DNA of 64,000 nt from Verrucomicrobiota bacterium. GTDB lineage: Bacteria; Verrucomicrobiota; Verrucomicrobiia; Opitutales; Opitutaceae. The first letter of the stretch is position 1. Each line of letters opens with the position of its first letter. The DNA is taken from positions 1-64,000 of the forward strand of contig JAEWBF010000099.1 in NCBI GenBank assembly GCA_023391285.1. The letters are read 5' to 3'. The translations under genes were made by a program, and so were the position numbers. The notes below the pieces were generated by a model. The model ran no database searches. It saw only the letters and a program-made list of their open reading frames with translations, and had not been told where the DNA came from. Positions 17,894 to 26,976 of the stretch are shown piece after piece.

Positions 17894-20800
17894 TCACGAC
17901 ACAGCGCGCAGTTTCACAATCAAATCTTTTGCCTCAACGGTGTCGCCCGTGGCCGCATTGACCTCGGCAATCACCCCGTCCGCCTGCGCATAAACGGTCG
18001 TCTGCATCTTCATCGCTTCCATCATGAAGAGCTTGTCGCCCTTCGCGACCTTGGCGCCAACGGACGCGGACATCACCACGATCAATCCAGGGATCGGCGC
18101 CGCGATTTGCAGAGGATCCGCCAGGTCCGCTTTGACCCGCGCCTTCGTCTTCGGCGCCACGCCCTTGTCGACAATGAACGCTTCCCGCGCGATGCCGTTC
18201 AACTCGTAGCTCAGCGTCCGCCGCCCGTCCTTGTCCGGCGCCCCGATCGAAACGAGCCGAATGATGAGCACCTTGCCTTCTTCGATCTCCACCGAGATCT
18301 CCTCACCCGGACGCAGTCCATAGAAGAACGTCGGCGTCGGCAGCACGCTCACGTCGCCATACTCGCGCTGGTGTTTCGCGAAATCCGCAAACACCGCCGG
18401 ATACATCAGGTGCGAATAAAGTTCATCCTCCGTCGGCTCATGCTTCAGCTTTTCGGCCAGTTCCTTCCGGAATGCCTCCAGCTGCGCGCCCGTTGCAACC
18501 TTCTTTCCTGCTCTCGGCTCTGAACTTTTGGCTCTGGGCTTCGTGGCCGCGACATACTTCGCCTTCGCTTCCTTGAACCGCGCCTCGCCCAGGATCGCGC
18601 GCCACACCGGCTCGGGCCAACCGCCTTCCGGCCAGCCCAGCCCGCCCATCATCATGTCGATCACGCTCTCCGGAAACGGCGTCGACCCCGGCTCGAGGTT
18701 CACCACGTCCGCCGGCTTGATGCCTTTGGAAAACAGAAACAGTGCCATGTCGCCGACGACTTTCGACGACGGCGTCACTTTCACGATGTCTCCAAAAAGC
18801 TGATTCACTTCCGCATACGTGCGCGCGATCTCGGGCCAGCGATGCGAAACGCCCATCGCCGCCGCCTGCTCCTTGAGATTCGTGTATTGCCCGCCCGGCA
18901 TTTCGTGCAGGTAAACCTCCGCCGAGCCCGTCTTGGGCGCCGTGTCGAAGGGCCGGTAAAACTCGCGCACCTGCTCCCAGTAATCGGAAAACTCGTTCAG
19001 CCGATCCAGGTCCAGCTTCGTGTCGCGCGGCGTGTGCTGCAGCGAGGCCACCACCGAATTCAGATTCGGCTGCGCCGTGCTTCCGCTCATCGAGGCAATC
19101 GCCAGATCGACCACGTTCACGCCCGCATCGCTCGCGCGCAAAATCGACGCCGCCGCCACGCCGCTCGTGTCGTGCGTGTGGAAGTGAATCGGCAGCCCGA
19201 TTTCCTCCCGCAGCGTCTTCACCAGCTTGTGCGCCGCCGCTGGCCGGCACAATCCGGCCATATCCTTGATCGCGAGGAAATGCGCGCCCATCCGCTCGAG
19301 CTCCTTCGCGAGCTTCACGTAATACTGGAGCGAAAACTTGTCGCGCTTCTCATCGAGAATATCGCCCGTGTAGCAGATCGCCGCCTCGCAGACCGCGTGC
19401 GTGTCCTGCACCGCCTCCATGCCGACGCGCAGGTTCGGCAGATAATTCAGCGAGTCGAAGATGCGGAAAATATCCATGCCGCTCGCCGCCGCATGCTTCA
19501 CGAAACCCGCCACCACTTCATCCGGATAATTCGTGTAGCCCACGGCATTCGCGCCGCGGAAAAGCATCTGAAAACAGATGTTCGGCACGCGCGCCCGCAG
19601 TTGCCGCAACCGCTCCCACGGATCCTCGTTCAGGAAGCGCATCGCGGTGTCGAAGGTCGCGCCGCCCCACATCTCCAACGAAAACAAATCCGACGCGTGA
19701 TGCGCCACCGCGCCCGCCACCGCCAGCATGTCGTAGCTGCGCACGCGCGTCGCCATCAGCGACTGATGCGCATCGCGAAACGTCGTGTCCGTCACCAGCA
19801 GCCGCTTCTGTTTGAGCGTCCACTCCGCAAACTTCTTCGGTCCAAGCTCGAGCAACATCTGCCGCGTGCCCCGCGGCGGCTCGCCCCGCAACCCGGCCGG
19901 AATCACGGGCGAAAGCAGCGGCTTTTCCGGACGATAACCTTTCGCGTGCGGATTGCCGTTCACCGTCACGGTCCCGATGTAGTTCAACAACTTCGTCGCC
20001 CGGTCGCGCCGCGGCTTGAACTTGAACAACTCCGGCGTCGTATCGATCAACGTCGTCGTCGCCTGACCGCTCCGGAAGGTCGGATGCGCGATGACGTTTT
20101 CCAAAAACGGAATATTCGTCTTCACGCCGCGGATACGAAACTCCGTCAAAATCCGCCGCGACCGATTGATCGCCATGTCGTAGCTGTGCCCGCTCGCGAT
20201 GCATTTCACCAAGAGCGAGTCGTAAAACGGCGTGATCACCGCGCCCGCGAACCCCATGCCGCCGTCCAGCCGCACGCCAAACCCGCCCGGCGAACGATAC
20301 GCCAGCAGCCGCCCGTAATCGGGAATGAACTTGTTTTCCGGATCCTCCGTCGTAATCCGGCACTGGATCGCGTAGCCATTGCGCGGGATCTGATCCTGCG
20401 GCGGCATGCCGACTTCTGCCGAATGCAATGAATGTCCCTGCGCGATCAGCACCTGCGACCGCACGAGGTCCAGCCCCGTGATCACTTCCGTCACCGTATG
20501 CTCAACCTGGATACGCGGGTTCATCTCGATGAAGAACCACTCGTGCCGGTCGAGATCGTAGAGAAATTCGATCGTGCCCGCGTTATCGTAGCGAATCTCG
20601 CGCGCCATCCGCGCCGCCGCCTCGCAGAGCTCCTTCACCACATTTTCCGGCAGCCCATAGCTCGGCGCCACCTCGACCACCTTCTGATGCCGGCGCTGCA
20701 CGGAGCAATCGCGCTCGTGCAGATGGATCACGTTGCCGTGCTTGTCCCCGAGAATCTGCACTTCGATGTGCTTCGCGCGGGGGATGTATTTCTCGAGAAA

Positions 20801-21439
20801 CACCGCCGGATTTCCAAACGCGCGCCCCGCCTCGCCCTGCGCCTCGTCGAGCAGCGATGCGAGCTCCGATGCCTTTTGCACGACGCGCATCCCGCGCCCG
20901 CCGCCGCCAAACGCCGCCTTGATGATCAGCGGAAATCCGATCGCCTTCGCCGTCTTCAACGCTTCCTCGCGATCCGTGATCGGCTCCTCCGTGCCCGGCA
21001 GCACCGGCACATTGATCCGCTTCGCGAGCGCCCGCGCCGCCGTCTTGTCGCCCATCATCTCGAGCAACTCCGGCCGCGGCCCCACGAAGATCAGCCCCGC
21101 CTTCTCGCACGCGCGCGCGAACTCTGCGTTCTCCGACAAAAATCCATAACCCGGATGAATCGCGTCGACGCCCTTTTCCTTCGCCACCGCCACGATGCTC
21201 TCGATGTCGAGATACGCCGCGACCGGTCCCTTGCCCTCGCCGACCTGATACGCCTCGTCGGCCTTGTAGCGATGAATGCTCAACCGGTCCTCATGCGCAA
21301 AGATCGCCACCGTCCTCAGCCCCAGTTCAGTGCCCGCGCGAAAAATACGCACGGCAATCTCGGAACGGTTCGCCGCCATCAGCTTCTTGATCGGGCGGAC
21401 GGAGGCAGCGGCGGAGGAAGGCATTTGGGCAGAGGACAT
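17894..21439 (-). CDS. pyc: Pyruvate carboxylase
   Basis: This 1181-residue protein matches the length of single-chain pyruvate carboxylase. It converts pyruvate, ATP and bicarbonate to oxaloacetate, refilling the citric-acid cycle and feeding gluconeogenesis. Domains in order are: biotin carboxylase (about 15-470, with HPGYGFLSENAEFA, FGGGGRGMRVV and EMNPRIQVEHTVTE); carboxyltransferase (about 550-830, with DTTFRDAHQSLMATRVR, EMWGGATFD and FHTHDTSG); a conserved tether region; and a C-terminal biotinyl domain with the biotinylation lysine in MMEAMKMQ. A 20-residue insert rich in Lys/Ala/Ser (around KPRAKSSEPRAGKK) lies before the biotin-domain side. The ATG at 21439 precedes IKKLMAANRSEIAVR. 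It is transcribed alone. A palindrome sits in its leader. Confidence 0.96.
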   Translation of the reverse strand: MSSAQMPSSAAASVRPIKKLMAANRSEIAVRIFRAGTELGLRTVAIFAHEDRLSIHRYKADEAYQVGEGKGPVAAYLDIESIVAVAKEKGVDAIHPGYGFLSENAEFARACEKAGLIFVGPRPELLEMMGDKTAARALAKRINVPVLPGTEEPITDREEALKTAKAIGFPLIIKAAFGGGGRGMRVVQKASELASLLDEAQGEAGRAFGNPAVFLEKYIPRAKHIEVQILGDKHGNVIHLHERDCSVQRRHQKVVEVAPSYGLPENVVKELCEAAARMAREIRYDNAGTIEFLYDLDRHEWFFIEMNPRIQVEHTVTEVITGLDLVRSQVLIAQGHSLHSAEVGMPPQDQIPRNGYAIQCRITTEDPENKFIPDYGRLLAYRSPGGFGVRLDGGMGFAGAVITPFYDSLLVKCIASGHSYDMAINRSRRILTEFRIRGVKTNIPFLENVIAHPTFRSGQATTTLIDTTPELFKFKPRRDRATKLLNYIGTVTVNGNPHAKGYRPEKPLLSPVIPAGLRGEPPRGTRQMLLELGPKKFAEWTLKQKRLLVTDTTFRDAHQSLMATRVRSYDMLAVAGAVAHHASDLFSLEMWGGATFDTAMRFLNEDPWERLRQLRARVPNICFQMLFRGANAVGYTNYPDEVVAGFVKHAAASGMDIFRIFDSLNYLPNLRVGMEAVQDTHAVCEAAICYTGDILDEKRDKFSLQYYVKLAKELERMGAHFLAIKDMAGLCRPAAAHKLVKTLREEIGLPIHFHTHDTSGVAAASILRASDAGVNVVDLAIASMSGSTAQPNLNSVVASLQHTPRDTKLDLDRLNEFSDYWEQVREFYRPFDTAPKTGSAEVYLHEMPGGQYTNLKEQAAAMGVSHRWPEIARTYAEVNQLFGDIVKVTPSSKVVGDMALFLFSKGIKPADVVNLEPGSTPFPESVIDMMMGGLGWPEGGWPEPVWRAILGEARFKEAKAKYVAATKPRAKSSEPRAGKKVATGAQLEAFRKELAEKLKHEPTEDELYSHLMYPAVFADFAKHQREYGDVSVLPTPTFFYGLRPGEEISVEIEEGKVLIIRLVSIGAPDKDGRRTLSYELNGIAREAFIVDKGVAPKTKARVKADLADPLQIAAPIPGLIVVMSASVGAKVAKGDKLFMMEAMKMQTTVYAQADGVIAEVNAATGDTVEAKDLIVKLRAVS

Positions 21440-21451
21440 GTGTGGAGCAAA

Positions 21452-21472
21452 CGGTTCGGGGGAACCGAACCG
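21452..21472 (-). promoter_or_regulatory. Palindrome in the pyc leader
   Basis: CGGTTCGG and CCGAACCG form a perfect 8-bp inverted repeat with a 5-base loop, 13 bases upstream of the pyc start codon. It could be an operator or an mRNA hairpin limiting translation. Confidence 0.45.
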
Positions 21473-21608
21473 CGGGTTCTAGAAGCCGGAGCAGCTAACG
21501 CAACGGAAGAGTAATTCCACCCGGCAGAAATGACGGAAGTCACGGAACACCACCTAAAAAACCGGTCGCGAAAGCTGTGGCGTTTCCTCAACTTGCAAAT
21601 CCCCTGCC

Positions 21609-23396
21609 ATGCCCTCCCGCTACCCCACCCCTCGGAGCGCAGCGCTGCTCCTCGCGCTCGTTGTCACCTCTGCGTTCGCTGCCGAATCTCGCTACGAAGT
21701 CCTCAATCTTCGCACGGTCGGCTTCTCGGACGCCTACGCCGTCAACAACCATGGTCATGTCGTCGGAGGTGCGCCCAATGGCGCGCGATTCGTCTGGAAC
21801 GGAACCTCCGTCGCCCAAATCCAAATGCCCGAATACCATTCGGTCGTCACCGGTCTCAATGACGAGGGAACGATCATTGGCTTTCGACCGTTTCCATTCT
21901 CGAACGACCGCGGCTTTGTCATCGCAAACGGCACCTTTGCCGAGTTCGAACCCACCCGCATCCCGACCGCCCTTAACAACTCGGGCCAGATCGCGATGTC
22001 GATTGGCAACCCTAGTCGGCCCGTCATCTACCACGCTGGCGCGCTGACGGAAATTGGCTCACTCGGTCGGTCGACAATCCTGTCCGCCATCAACACCGCG
22101 GGCTGGGTCGTCGGTTCAGCCCCCATCACGGAGGACGTGGATCCGAAACGTGCCGTTCTCTTTCGAAACGGCGCCCTCAACGTTCTCGGCACACTGGGCG
22201 GCAATCATAGCTGGGCCTCCGATATCAACGACGCCGGCAACATCCTCGGCGGCGCTCGCGACGAAGCGGGAAACAGCCACGTGACGCTCTATACCGCGGG
22301 CAAGATGCTGCCGATCGGCTCCTACGACCCACAAGGGGAACACGTCACTCTCAAGATCAACAACTACAACCTGGCCATCGGTCACTTCGCCACCGGCGCC
22401 CATCTCTGGTCCGGCGGTGTGCTGAAGCCTCTCGCAGAACTCGTGGACCTCGCCGGTAGGGGGTTCGACATCGTCGAACTGGTCGATTTCAACGACCGCG
22501 GACAGATCCTATTGCGAGGCTGGAACCGCGCCCTGGATACTCAAAGCGATCCCCTTCTCCTCACGCCGCGTCCCGGCCTTTCGGCTCGCCTCACCGCCCT
22601 CGCGGCGCGCGCTGCGGCCGGCGCCAACGATCAAACTTCCATCGCCGGTTTTGTCCTCGCCGGAAACTCCAGCGGCTCCGTCCTTCTCCGCACCGTCGGT
22701 CCTGGTCTCCTTCCGCTCGGCGTATCCAATGCCGCATCCGACCCGACATTGAGAATCTTCAACTCGGCCAACACCATCGTCGCCACCAACGATAACTGGT
22801 CCGCCGACTCAGCCGAAGCCGCCACCCTCGCTCCGACGGCGGCCCGCCTCGGCGCCCAACCCCTCGCCGCCGGCAGCAACGACGCCGCCCTCCTCGCCGA
22901 TCTCCCGCCCGGCGCCTACACCGCTCACGCCTCGAATTCCACCGACTCTTCGCGCATCGTCCTCACCGAAATCTACGACGCTGGCGACGAAAACGACGCC
23001 CGTCTCTCCGCCGCCTCCATTCGCCTCCAGATCGGCACCGGCGAATCCATCGGCATCGTCGGCTTCGCCCTCGCCGGCGAGGGTCCCGCCAAAGTCCTCC
23101 TCCGCGCCCTCGGCCCCGACCTCGCCAGCCGCGGCGTCACCGGCGCCCTCGCCGATCCGCAACTCTGGCTCTATCGCGGTTCCACTCCCGTCATGGGCAA
23201 CGACGACTGGGGCTCCGCCGCCACCACGCCCCTTCTCGCCTCCACCACCACCCAAGTCGGCCTCCCCGCCCTCGCCGACGCCAGCAAAGACGCCGCGCTC
23301 CTAATCCAACTCGAGCCCGGCGCCTACAGCCTTCACGTCTCCGGCGCCAACAATTCCACCGGCGTCGCCCTCGTCGAAGTGTATCTGGTTCCTTAA
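21609..23396 (+). CDS. Secreted protein with HAF repeats and duplicated C-terminal module
   Basis: This 595-residue protein has a signal peptide (PRSAALLLALVVTSAFAA). Residues about 30-320 contain repeated HAF-type units with the pattern hxxINxxGxVVG (AYAVNNHGHVVGG, VTGLNDEGTIIG, LSAINTAGWVVG, ASDINDAGNILGG), which form a beta-propeller-like fold in this family. Two C-terminal ~130-residue modules are clear duplicates: each has IAGF/IVGF-xLAG, LLRTVGPGL/LLRALGPDL, a ND(N/D)W motif and a closing LTEIYD or LVEVYL. These modules are frequent in exported proteins of Verrucomicrobia. No enzyme motif is visible; a cell-surface or extracellular structural role is inferred. Confidence 0.78.
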   Translation: MPSRYPTPRSAALLLALVVTSAFAAESRYEVLNLRTVGFSDAYAVNNHGHVVGGAPNGARFVWNGTSVAQIQMPEYHSVVTGLNDEGTIIGFRPFPFSNDRGFVIANGTFAEFEPTRIPTALNNSGQIAMSIGNPSRPVIYHAGALTEIGSLGRSTILSAINTAGWVVGSAPITEDVDPKRAVLFRNGALNVLGTLGGNHSWASDINDAGNILGGARDEAGNSHVTLYTAGKMLPIGSYDPQGEHVTLKINNYNLAIGHFATGAHLWSGGVLKPLAELVDLAGRGFDIVELVDFNDRGQILLRGWNRALDTQSDPLLLTPRPGLSARLTALAARAAAGANDQTSIAGFVLAGNSSGSVLLRTVGPGLLPLGVSNAASDPTLRIFNSANTIVATNDNWSADSAEAATLAPTAARLGAQPLAAGSNDAALLADLPPGAYTAHASNSTDSSRIVLTEIYDAGDENDARLSAASIRLQIGTGESIGIVGFALAGEGPAKVLLRALGPDLASRGVTGALADPQLWLYRGSTPVMGNDDWGSAATTPLLASTTTQVGLPALADASKDAALLIQLEPGAYSLHVSGANNSTGVALVEVYLVP

Positions 23397-23405
23397 TACC
23401 GCGCC

Positions 23406-23720
23406 TCAACCCGCCGCCTTTCTCGCCCGCTCCCCTTCACACTCCGCCGAGCCGCGCCCCAAATCCCGACACACCTGAGGCCGCCGCTCATACACCGCGC
23501 AAAAGAAATCCCGCGCCCCCGTCGCCGCATCGACGCGCACCTCCAGCGCCGCGCAATGCCCCCCGCGCATCCGCATGAACGCGCGATGCCCCACAAAGTG
23601 CGCCACCGCCTCCGCGCTCTCCCCGAGCCGCGCCCAGTCTGCTCCCGTCACGCGCACATACGTCTCCATCTCGGAAAAACAACACACGCCACACCGCCGA
23701 CAATCCGCCGGAGCATTCAT
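23406..23720 (-). CDS. YkgJ-type cysteine-cluster protein
   Basis: This 104-residue protein has the cysteine pattern of the YkgJ (UPF0153) family: CRRCGVCC at residues 7-14, a central HCAAL and a C-terminal CAVYERRPQVCRDL. The family is believed to bind zinc or an iron-sulfur cluster. Its role is unknown, though some members act in metal-dependent modification. I chose the ATG at 23720 because it precedes the first cysteine cluster. It converges with the HAF-repeat gene, with 9 bases between stops. Confidence 0.75.
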   Translation of the reverse strand: MNAPADCRRCGVCCFSEMETYVRVTGADWARLGESAEAVAHFVGHRAFMRMRGGHCAALEVRVDAATGARDFFCAVYERRPQVCRDLGRGSAECEGERARKAAG

Positions 23721-23730
23721 GCAGGTTGAG

Positions 23731-23805
23731 GTGGGAGAGGCTTTACGCCCCGATTCACGCAGCATCTGCCATCGACTGCATCTCAGGGCGAGCAACCTCT
23801 CCCAC
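23731..23805. repeat. Degenerate REPIN of the GGCTTTACG family
   Basis: GTGGGAGAGG and CCTCTCCCAC form perfect 10-bp arms 55 bases apart. The left end, GTGGGAGAGGCTTTACGCCC, is a mutated copy of the arm of the REPIN at 38195 (GTAGGAGCGGCTTTACGCCG). Changes in the stem are compensated in the partner arm. Confidence 0.65.
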
Positions 23806-23893
23806 ACTTCACACCCCCACGCCACCTGATTCCGCGCGAAACATTGCACTGCGCCCTCCGCGCCCTTTGCGTGAGGCTCTTCCTCCGCTCTCC

Positions 23894-24472
23894 ATGGACG
23901 CCTACGCGCACGCCCGCACCCTCATCGATCAAGCCCACGCCGCCGACCCCAACCGCACGCCCGACGGCCGCCCCGCCGAACTCGTTTACGCCGATCGCAT
24001 GGAAGCGTGGGTCGCCCGCGTCGCCGCCGACCCCACCCCGCTCCTCCGCCTGGCCGCGCGTTGCCAGCACCTCGAGCGCTGGTCTGTCCCTCGCGCCACC
24101 TTCCCCGAGGGCAAAGTGGGCTACCTCACCTGGCGCAAATCGCTCTACACGAAACAAGCCGAACGCGCCCGCGCCCTCCTCCTCGAGGCCGGCGTTCCCG
24201 AAACCGAAGCCGCCGAGGTCGCCACGTGGGTCTCGAAATCCGGCCTGAAAACCAACCCCGGCACCCAAGCCCTCGAAGACGCCGCCTGCCTCGTTTTCCT
24301 CGAAAACGAAATCACCGCCTTCGCCGCGCAACACGCCGAATACCCGCGCGAAAAGTTCGTCGATATCATCCGCAAAACCTGGCGCAAAATGTCCCCGCGC
24401 GCCCAAGACCTCGCCCGCTCCCTCGACCTGCGCCCCGACATCGCCGCCCTCGTCCACGAAGCCATCTCGTAG
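23894..24472 (+). CDS. DUF4202 family protein
   Basis: This 192-residue soluble protein resembles DUF4202: ARTLIDQAHAADPN at the start, LAARCQHLERWSVPR, GYLTWRKSLYTKQAE, then CLVFLENEITAFAAQH and KFVDIIRKTWRKMS. The conserved histidine and charged residues resemble an HD-like helical fold, but the molecular role of the family is unknown. Some genomes place it near glutamyl-tRNA-related genes; nothing here confirms that. The ATG at 23894 is the only plausible start. Its stop TAG lies inside the GTAG head of a REPIN (24469-24569). Confidence 0.78.
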   Translation: MDAYAHARTLIDQAHAADPNRTPDGRPAELVYADRMEAWVARVAADPTPLLRLAARCQHLERWSVPRATFPEGKVGYLTWRKSLYTKQAERARALLLEAGVPETEAAEVATWVSKSGLKTNPGTQALEDAACLVFLENEITAFAAQHAEYPREKFVDIIRKTWRKMSPRAQDLARSLDLRPDIAALVHEAIS

Positions 24473-24569
24473 CGGAAAGCGTGAGCGTTTCGTGCCAAGG
24501 GTAGGGCGAGGTGTCCCCGCCGAACCGCACGACGCCCGCACCCAACGAAAAGCTCACGCTTTCCGCTAC
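24469..24569. repeat. REPIN with a second REP family nested inside
   Basis: GTAGCGGAAAGCGTGAGC (24469-24486) and its exact reverse complement (24552-24569) form perfect 18-bp arms. Between them, at 24501-24528, lies a REP-like unit of another family (GTAGGGCGAGGTGTCCCCGC) related to the one at 2971. The left GTAG supplies the stop codon of the DUF4202 gene. The element fills the gap between two convergent genes and could fold as a bidirectional terminator. Confidence 0.8.
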
Positions 24570-24587
24570 CCAGTCATCGCCGGCCCC

Positions 24588-26267
24588 TCACCCCACCGCC
24601 GCGCGATACAGCAAAAACACCAGCAGCTGCGCCGAAAACACCCGCAGCAGCATCACCAGCGGATACACCGTCGCATACGCGACCGCGGGCACATCGCTCG
24701 ACGTCGTCTGCTGCGCAAACGCCAGCGCCGGCGGATCCGTCATGCTCCCCGCCAACAACCCGCACAATTCCGCGTAATTCAGTTTCTTCCACAGCCGCGC
24801 GATAAACCCGACCAACAGCATCGGGATCGCCGTGATCGCCGCGCCAAACAAAAACCACCGCACCCCGTCTCCGCTCAACAGCACCTCCACGAAGCGTTCG
24901 CCCGACTTCAACCCCACCGCCGCGAGAAACAACGTAATCCCCACCTCGCGCAGCATGTGATTCGCATTCGTCGGCATGTGCCACACCAGCGGCCCCGTGT
25001 TCGCCGCCCGCGACAACAAAATCGCCACGATCAACGGCCCGCCCGCCAACCCCAGCTTCACCGCCGCCGGCAAGCCCGGAATCGCCAGCGGAATGCTCCC
25101 CACGAGCACCCCCAGCGCGATGCCAAAGAAAAACGGAATCGGCTGCGGCGAATTCAACGCCTTGTTCGAATTTCCCACCACGTCCGCCACCGCATCAATC
25201 TGCCGCTCCTCGCCGACCGCCATCAACACGTCGCCAAACTGCAGGCGAAACGCCGGCGTAGCCGAAAATTCGATACCGTTGCGCGTCACGCGCGTGACCA
25301 CCACGTCGTGCTCCGCAAACACTGTCAGCTCGCCGATCTCTTTTCCGAACACATTGCGATGCGTCACGATCAACCGCCGGTTCGTCACCGGTCCGGGCAA
25401 CGCCTTCAAATCCACCCCCGCCTCGGCGCCCACCACGATCCGCAATTCCTCCAATCCCTGCTCCGGCCCCACCGCATGCAGAATATCGCCCAACAATAAC
25501 GTCGTCTCGGGCCGCGCCACCGACACTTGCCCGCCGCGCGAAACCCGCGACACCACCACGCCCGATCCCGCCAACCCCGGCACTTTCCCCAACGCCCGCC
25601 CCACGAGATTCGCATTCCGCACCTCGAAGTTCCGCGTCGCCGGCTTCGGCGCCGCCGACGCATGCGAGCTCTCCGCCTGCGCCACTTCCGCCGCCACGTC
25701 CACGCGAAACACCCGCCGCACCAGCAGCATCGTCAAAATGATCCCGATAATCCCAAACGGATACGCCACCGCATAAGCCAAACCTTGTATCACCGCCGCG
25801 GATTCAGGCGCCTGCATCTGCGCCAGCGCCTCGTGCGCTGCCGCCAAACTCGGCGTGTTCGTCGTCGCCCCCGAAAGCAATCCCACCCCCGCGGGCAACG
25901 GCACATAGCCCATCGAAATCCACATCGCCGCGATCGCCGCGCCCAACACCACCACCGACGCCGCGAGGCCGTTCAACACCAACCCCCGCGACCGCAACGC
26001 CCCGAAAAACCCGGGTCCAATCTGCAGCCCCAGCGTGTAAACAAAAAGGATCAGCCCAAACTCCCGCACGAACTCCAGCACGTGCCCATCGATCGAAAAT
26101 TTCAGATATCCGAGAAACAATCCGGCAAACAACACGCCCGCCACGCCGAGGCTCACCCCCCACACGCGAATTTTCCCGAGCGCGGTTCCCAGCGCTCCCG
26201 TGACGCCCAGCAGGATGACGGTGCGCGCGACCGATTCGCGCGTGAAGAGTTCGGTAAGCCAGTCCAT
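24588..26267 (-). CDS. AspT/YidE-type transporter with two TrkA-C domains
   Basis: This 559-residue inner-membrane protein has the aspartate:alanine exchanger (AAE) layout: about five membrane helices, two central RCK_C/TrkA-C domains (about 200-375, with FGKEIGELTVFAEHDVVVTRV and LQFGDVLMAVGEERQIDAV), then about five more helices. The GP-rich motifs FVYTLGLQIGPGFF and GATTNTPSLAAAHEAL, and the pseudo-symmetric SMTDPPALAFAQQ, are family hallmarks. AspT exchanges aspartate for alanine; YidE/YbjL homologues have unknown substrates. The ATG at 26267 is clear. It converges with the DUF4202 gene across a REPIN. Confidence 0.85.
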   Translation of the reverse strand: MDWLTELFTRESVARTVILLGVTGALGTALGKIRVWGVSLGVAGVLFAGLFLGYLKFSIDGHVLEFVREFGLILFVYTLGLQIGPGFFGALRSRGLVLNGLAASVVVLGAAIAAMWISMGYVPLPAGVGLLSGATTNTPSLAAAHEALAQMQAPESAAVIQGLAYAVAYPFGIIGIILTMLLVRRVFRVDVAAEVAQAESSHASAAPKPATRNFEVRNANLVGRALGKVPGLAGSGVVVSRVSRGGQVSVARPETTLLLGDILHAVGPEQGLEELRIVVGAEAGVDLKALPGPVTNRRLIVTHRNVFGKEIGELTVFAEHDVVVTRVTRNGIEFSATPAFRLQFGDVLMAVGEERQIDAVADVVGNSNKALNSPQPIPFFFGIALGVLVGSIPLAIPGLPAAVKLGLAGGPLIVAILLSRAANTGPLVWHMPTNANHMLREVGITLFLAAVGLKSGERFVEVLLSGDGVRWFLFGAAITAIPMLLVGFIARLWKKLNYAELCGLLAGSMTDPPALAFAQQTTSSDVPAVAYATVYPLVMLLRVFSAQLLVFLLYRAAVG

Positions 26268-26373
26268 GGAAACAAAAGAGTCTAGTGGACGCCGGATTAT
26301 CAGCGCCGCAACTCTTGCACTTTGCTCGGCATTAACGAGTCATCAACGCCCAACGCGCCCCCACCCGCCACCC

Positions 26374-26934
26374 ATGAGCACCGCCGCCGAAATCCTGCGC
26401 CCCCCGGCACGATTCGAAACCGCGCGCCTGCTCGCCCGCCCGCCCCGCGAGGACGACGCGCCCGCCGTGTTCGCCGCCTACGCCAGCGATCCCGAAGCCA
26501 CCCGCTATCTCGCGTGGAAACCCTACACCGACCTCGCCCCGCTCGCCGTATTTCTCCGCGAGCGCGCCCGCGCCTGGGAAACCGGCTCCGACATCCACTA
26601 CCCTTATCTGCTCCACCATCGCGACACCGGCGAACTGATCGGTTCGATCGGCGTATTCGTGGAACCGCCCAAAGCCATGTTCGGCTACGTCATCGCCCGG
26701 CCGCATTGGGGAAACGGATACGCCGCCGAGGCGCTGACGTTTCTCGTCGATTGGGCCATCGCCCAACCGCAACTCCGCCGCGCGTGGGCTTACTGCGCCG
26801 CCGAAAACACCGCCTCCACTCGCGTCATGGAAAAAGCCGGACTCCAGCGCGAGGGCGTCCTCCGCCGCTGGCAGGTCTTCCCCAACCTCGGCCGCGAACC
26901 GCGCGACTGTATCTTCTACGCAAAGGTGAAGTAG
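26374..26934 (+). CDS. GNAT acetyltransferase, RimJ/RimL type
   Basis: This 186-residue protein has the GNAT fold of ribosomal-protein-type N-acetyltransferases: FETARLLARPPREDDAPAVFA at the start, GELIGSIGVFV in the central strands, the acetyl-CoA loop ARPHWGNGYAAEAL (Q/RxxGxG/A-like) and NTASTRVMEKAGLQREG near the end. Substrate may be a protein N-terminus or a small molecule. The ATG at 26374 is supported by homologous N-terminal pattern. It is 42 bases upstream of the AmpG-like gene and may share its transcript. Confidence 0.85.
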   Translation: MSTAAEILRPPARFETARLLARPPREDDAPAVFAAYASDPEATRYLAWKPYTDLAPLAVFLRERARAWETGSDIHYPYLLHHRDTGELIGSIGVFVEPPKAMFGYVIARPHWGNGYAAEALTFLVDWAIAQPQLRRAWAYCAAENTASTRVMEKAGLQREGVLRRWQVFPNLGREPRDCIFYAKVK

Positions 26935-26976
26935 CCCGAAGCCTCAGCCCGCACCTTCTCCTTCGCGCTCAACCCC

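Noticed and set aside
26931..26944. GTAG head at the GNAT stop codon
   Set aside because: GTAG is present but no palindrome follows, so I did not count it as a REP element.
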